Shown here: in pieces, positions 62,901 to 64,000 of the stretch
Position numbering within the stretch: position 1 is the first letter of the stretch
Layout of the letters: each line of letters starts with the position of its first letter
Source: Isochrysis galbana
Taxonomy: Eukaryota > Haptophyta > Isochrysidales > Isochrysidaceae
Length of the DNA stretch: 64,000 nt
NCBI GenBank assembly: GCA_018136815.1
Contig: CM030937.1
Location: 232,606 to 296,605 of the forward strand
Direction of reading: 5' to 3'
Program-made: the position numbers and the translations under genes
The notes under the pieces: model-generated
Database searches by the model: none
What the model was told of the DNA's origin: nothing
The model's input: the letters and a program-made list of their open reading frames with translations, nothing else

Positions 62901-64000
62901 CGACGCCAGGCTCTCGAATCCGCCGCTAGAGTCTTCCTCGCCATGGCAAGCGCCGACGCGCCTTTCGTTGCCGTCGAAAATCCTCGAATGCACGCGGAAG
63001 CCTCCGCCTTAGTCGGGGGGTTGCGACCGCGGCAGTTTGTGCAGCCGTGGCAGCACGGCACGGGCCATCAAAAAGCAACTGGCCTGTACCTGACGGCTTC
63101 ACTCCCGTCCTTGCATCCTTCGAAGATTGTCGAGGGACGTCTATCCGCTATGGCGGATCTATCGCCGTCGCCCCACCGTGGCGCCCTTCGCAGCCGCACC
63201 TATGTAGGCATTGCCGGTGCAATGGCGGCCCAGTGGATGCCGGTCCTGCGCCGTTATGCGCGCGAAGCCAAGGCGTCGCGTTCGCTCGACTTCACGGTGG
63301 ACTGGGCAATTTCCCAAGCTGCTGCCAGCTTGAGAGAACGCCCTTCGCTCTGCTCGACCGGCTTCGAACTGGCTGAGCCGAGGACGGCTCTGGCTCGCTT
63401 CATGGAGGGGAGAGGCGAAGCAGCTTCTAGCTCTCACCTCACGCCTCCCAGCGGTTCGCCAGTGTCTGATTCGGTTGTCGTGATCTCAGACGCTGGCCCC
63501 GTTGCCGATGCGTCTCGCCTGCTTCATCAGAAGGACTCGGAAACCAACGCATCGCAAGACGGGACCGTGGCGGAAGTGGACTGCTTCACGCCGTGGGAGT
63601 GGCCCATAAGGGACCGCTCTACAACGCCAGGCCCTCCAAACACGGTGAAGAAGCGCCGCAGCAAGTGGCAGGTCTTCGATCGTGATGTAATTTCGGGGGT
63701 CCATCGGTGGCAGGATGTCACGCCTTCCATCGCCCAAGAAATCGCTGAGCAAGCGGCAGCTGCGGAGCCGTCGGAACCTTCCATCTTGTCTCGACTGGGC
63801 TCTCAAGGCATCAATGCACTATCTCCGAGCGCCTCCTTCACGGCTGGCGACGAAGGAGTGGCCGAACCGACCGGTTCGGTCGTAGCCGAAAGGCCACTTG
63901 AAAACGGGGATGTTGGGCTGGACTCGGGAGAAGATGATACGCCCGAGACTCCAGAACACCGGAGCATGCAGACCCTCGAGACCAAGCCCTCCGACGCCGC
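59920..64000 (+). mobile_element. Methyltransferase retroelement, right copy, internally deleted (3' end beyond window)
   Basis: Begins with the same 5' terminus as the left copy (TGTCGCATTCATCC at 59921) and runs collinearly with it, except for a missing segment equal to left 1932-4525 (2594 bp). The junction lies at about 62107-62110 with a 2-bp GT overlap. The leader occupies 59920-61100 and includes the pyrimidine tract at 60776-60805. The element continues past 64000. Confidence 0.8.
61101..64000 (+). CDS. Gag-methyltransferase fusion polyprotein, open to window end
   Basis: From ATG 61101 the frame is open through 64000, at least 966 codons, and has no stop inside the window. Residues 1-336 are the acidic N-terminus and coiled coil of the gag-like protein. 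At the deletion junction (codon 336-337) they join the linker. The C5-cytosine methyltransferase-like domain spans about 520-690: SAM loop VLVVGEASGVVSS (about 526-538), GDAL, catalytic-type PPC with Cys at residue 584, VENP with Glu at 626, and KATGLYL. After it come a helical region, a basic patch (KKRRSKWQVF) and an acidic tail. The capsid-like and Cys/His parts of gag are lost. All key methyltransferase residues visible in the family are intact. Whether it methylates DNA, and which site, cannot be told. Confidence 0.7.
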   Translation, partial: MGLPDPVQNFIHPTPGGEEGQSAALAAGAARDGVAQSPPAPLDSTSTKSKLASSAAEEEPLREPSLPAAAFAPVGCPSDPTASEATPMAPITPAAISTTGSDQLVADGEDLSASFGTHRVQSQRAMVEHDPLPHEANFSVAELANEVEEGPLPLIQFDPPPHLRDDESEVGEGEGISFRSPAYRDYAPPSSKGVFDQEITPIETAAARQDAEMARLQAQTNTLKGAVERLQSSLAAAEAREGLLRDQVEAGFKALTQLLQARQEPTSSPSMDRTEAAADSARPAQKEPSMDEPPSLDQKGHASPATRVPRSAYPTSKSESRRQDQSPYRGPTPVVPSASGVNEVEGSKGAAAFRAHAVATPDSGDAVAVDYDLSSRPTRTPASPLSLGSPEGPRSRDRPPGPTPFRSSPPKLQGDDPLPLNSTAEAIHRIAVVGCSSAAKSTEAARAPTRELQMLAASRARASGSFVILPRHLAEAALALRRPDASTHSSPSAVLPTHFDELCAELAAIHDAVTLDAAEGIPSPRVLVVGEASGVVSSMFLLAGAHVATCDLRPSEIDYIPHFCGDALHIQNLGWDLVVAHPPCTYLSAVSCQWLDREPGRRQALESAARVFLAMASADAPFVAVENPRMHAEASALVGGLRPRQFVQPWQHGTGHQKATGLYLTASLPSLHPSKIVEGRLSAMADLSPSPHRGALRSRTYVGIAGAMAAQWMPVLRRYAREAKASRSLDFTVDWAISQAAASLRERPSLCSTGFELAEPRTALARFMEGRGEAASSSHLTPPSGSPVSDSVVVISDAGPVADASRLLHQKDSETNASQDGTVAEVDCFTPWEWPIRDRSTTPGPPNTVKKRRSKWQVFDRDVISGVHRWQDVTPSIAQEIAEQAAAAEPSEPSILSRLGSQGINALSPSASFTAGDEGVAEPTGSVVAERPLENGDVGLDSGEDDTPETPEHRSMQTLETKPSDA

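Noticed and set aside
1-64000. Bacterial features (operons, Shine-Dalgarno sites, CRISPR, attachment sites)
   Set aside because: Spliced eukaryotic genes and eukaryotic transposons; no spacer-repeat array or prokaryotic gene cluster seen.

Overview
This is a gene-poor, repeat-rich, GC-rich window from the nuclear genome of a eukaryote, most likely a unicellular alga. The signs are GT-AG spliced genes (kinesin, a fucosyltransferase-like enzyme), cytosolic eukaryotic genes (PSME4/PA200, eIF3 subunit L, CDC123), a proline-rich pherophorin-like surface protein with fibronectin type III domains, LINE and hAT transposable elements, long microsatellites and a 100-N assembly gap. A haptophyte or similar GC-rich microalga is my best guess, but no rRNA or organelle marker is present to fix the lineage.

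Layout. Bases 1-6721 (minus) and 59920-64000 (plus) are two copies of one gag-like retroelement in inverted orientation, so nearly the whole window lies between the arms of a large inverted repeat. The element carries a C5-cytosine DNA methyltransferase-like domain. No reverse transcriptase of this element is inside the window; both copies run off the ends. 6.7-13.1 kb holds a 203-bp tandem repeat with a diverged inverted partner, a 9-bp minisatellite, a weak gene-like region and a 575-bp hAT-type MITE with perfect terminal inverted repeats and an 8-bp target duplication. 13.9-17.5 kb is a four-exon kinesin (minus). 18.1-36.8 kb mixes LINE copies with CDC123, ankyrin-repeat fragments, the pherophorin/FN3 surface protein, a small AT-hook ORF and a small membrane protein. 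37.3-39.6 kb is a four-exon GT23/O-fucosyltransferase-like gene. 42.1-48.0 kb is an uninterrupted PSME4/PA200 proteasome-activator gene (minus). 48.3-55.05 kb is an array of about 75 copies of an 89-90 bp satellite filling the head-to-head space between PSME4 and eIF3L; eIF3L is cut by the assembly gap after about 114 codons. 56.5-57.4 kb is a membrane RING-H2 protein. 58.2-59.6 kb has a dispersed repeat, a LINE 3' end and a hAT transposase remnant.

The host genes are unrelated housekeeping functions, not a pathway. The coherent system is the mobile-element community. One LINE family is represented by at least five 3' ends and three 5' ends; every 3' end finishes in a T-tract on the coding strand, and one copy (24582-25845) is bounded by a target-site duplication that proves both ends. 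Most LINE copies and one retroelement copy carry internal deletions. The two retroelement copies differ by a 2594-bp deletion that keeps a continuous frame of at least 966 codons open through the methyltransferase domain, and by single-base losses, mostly in homopolymers, that break the other copy and may be assembly errors.
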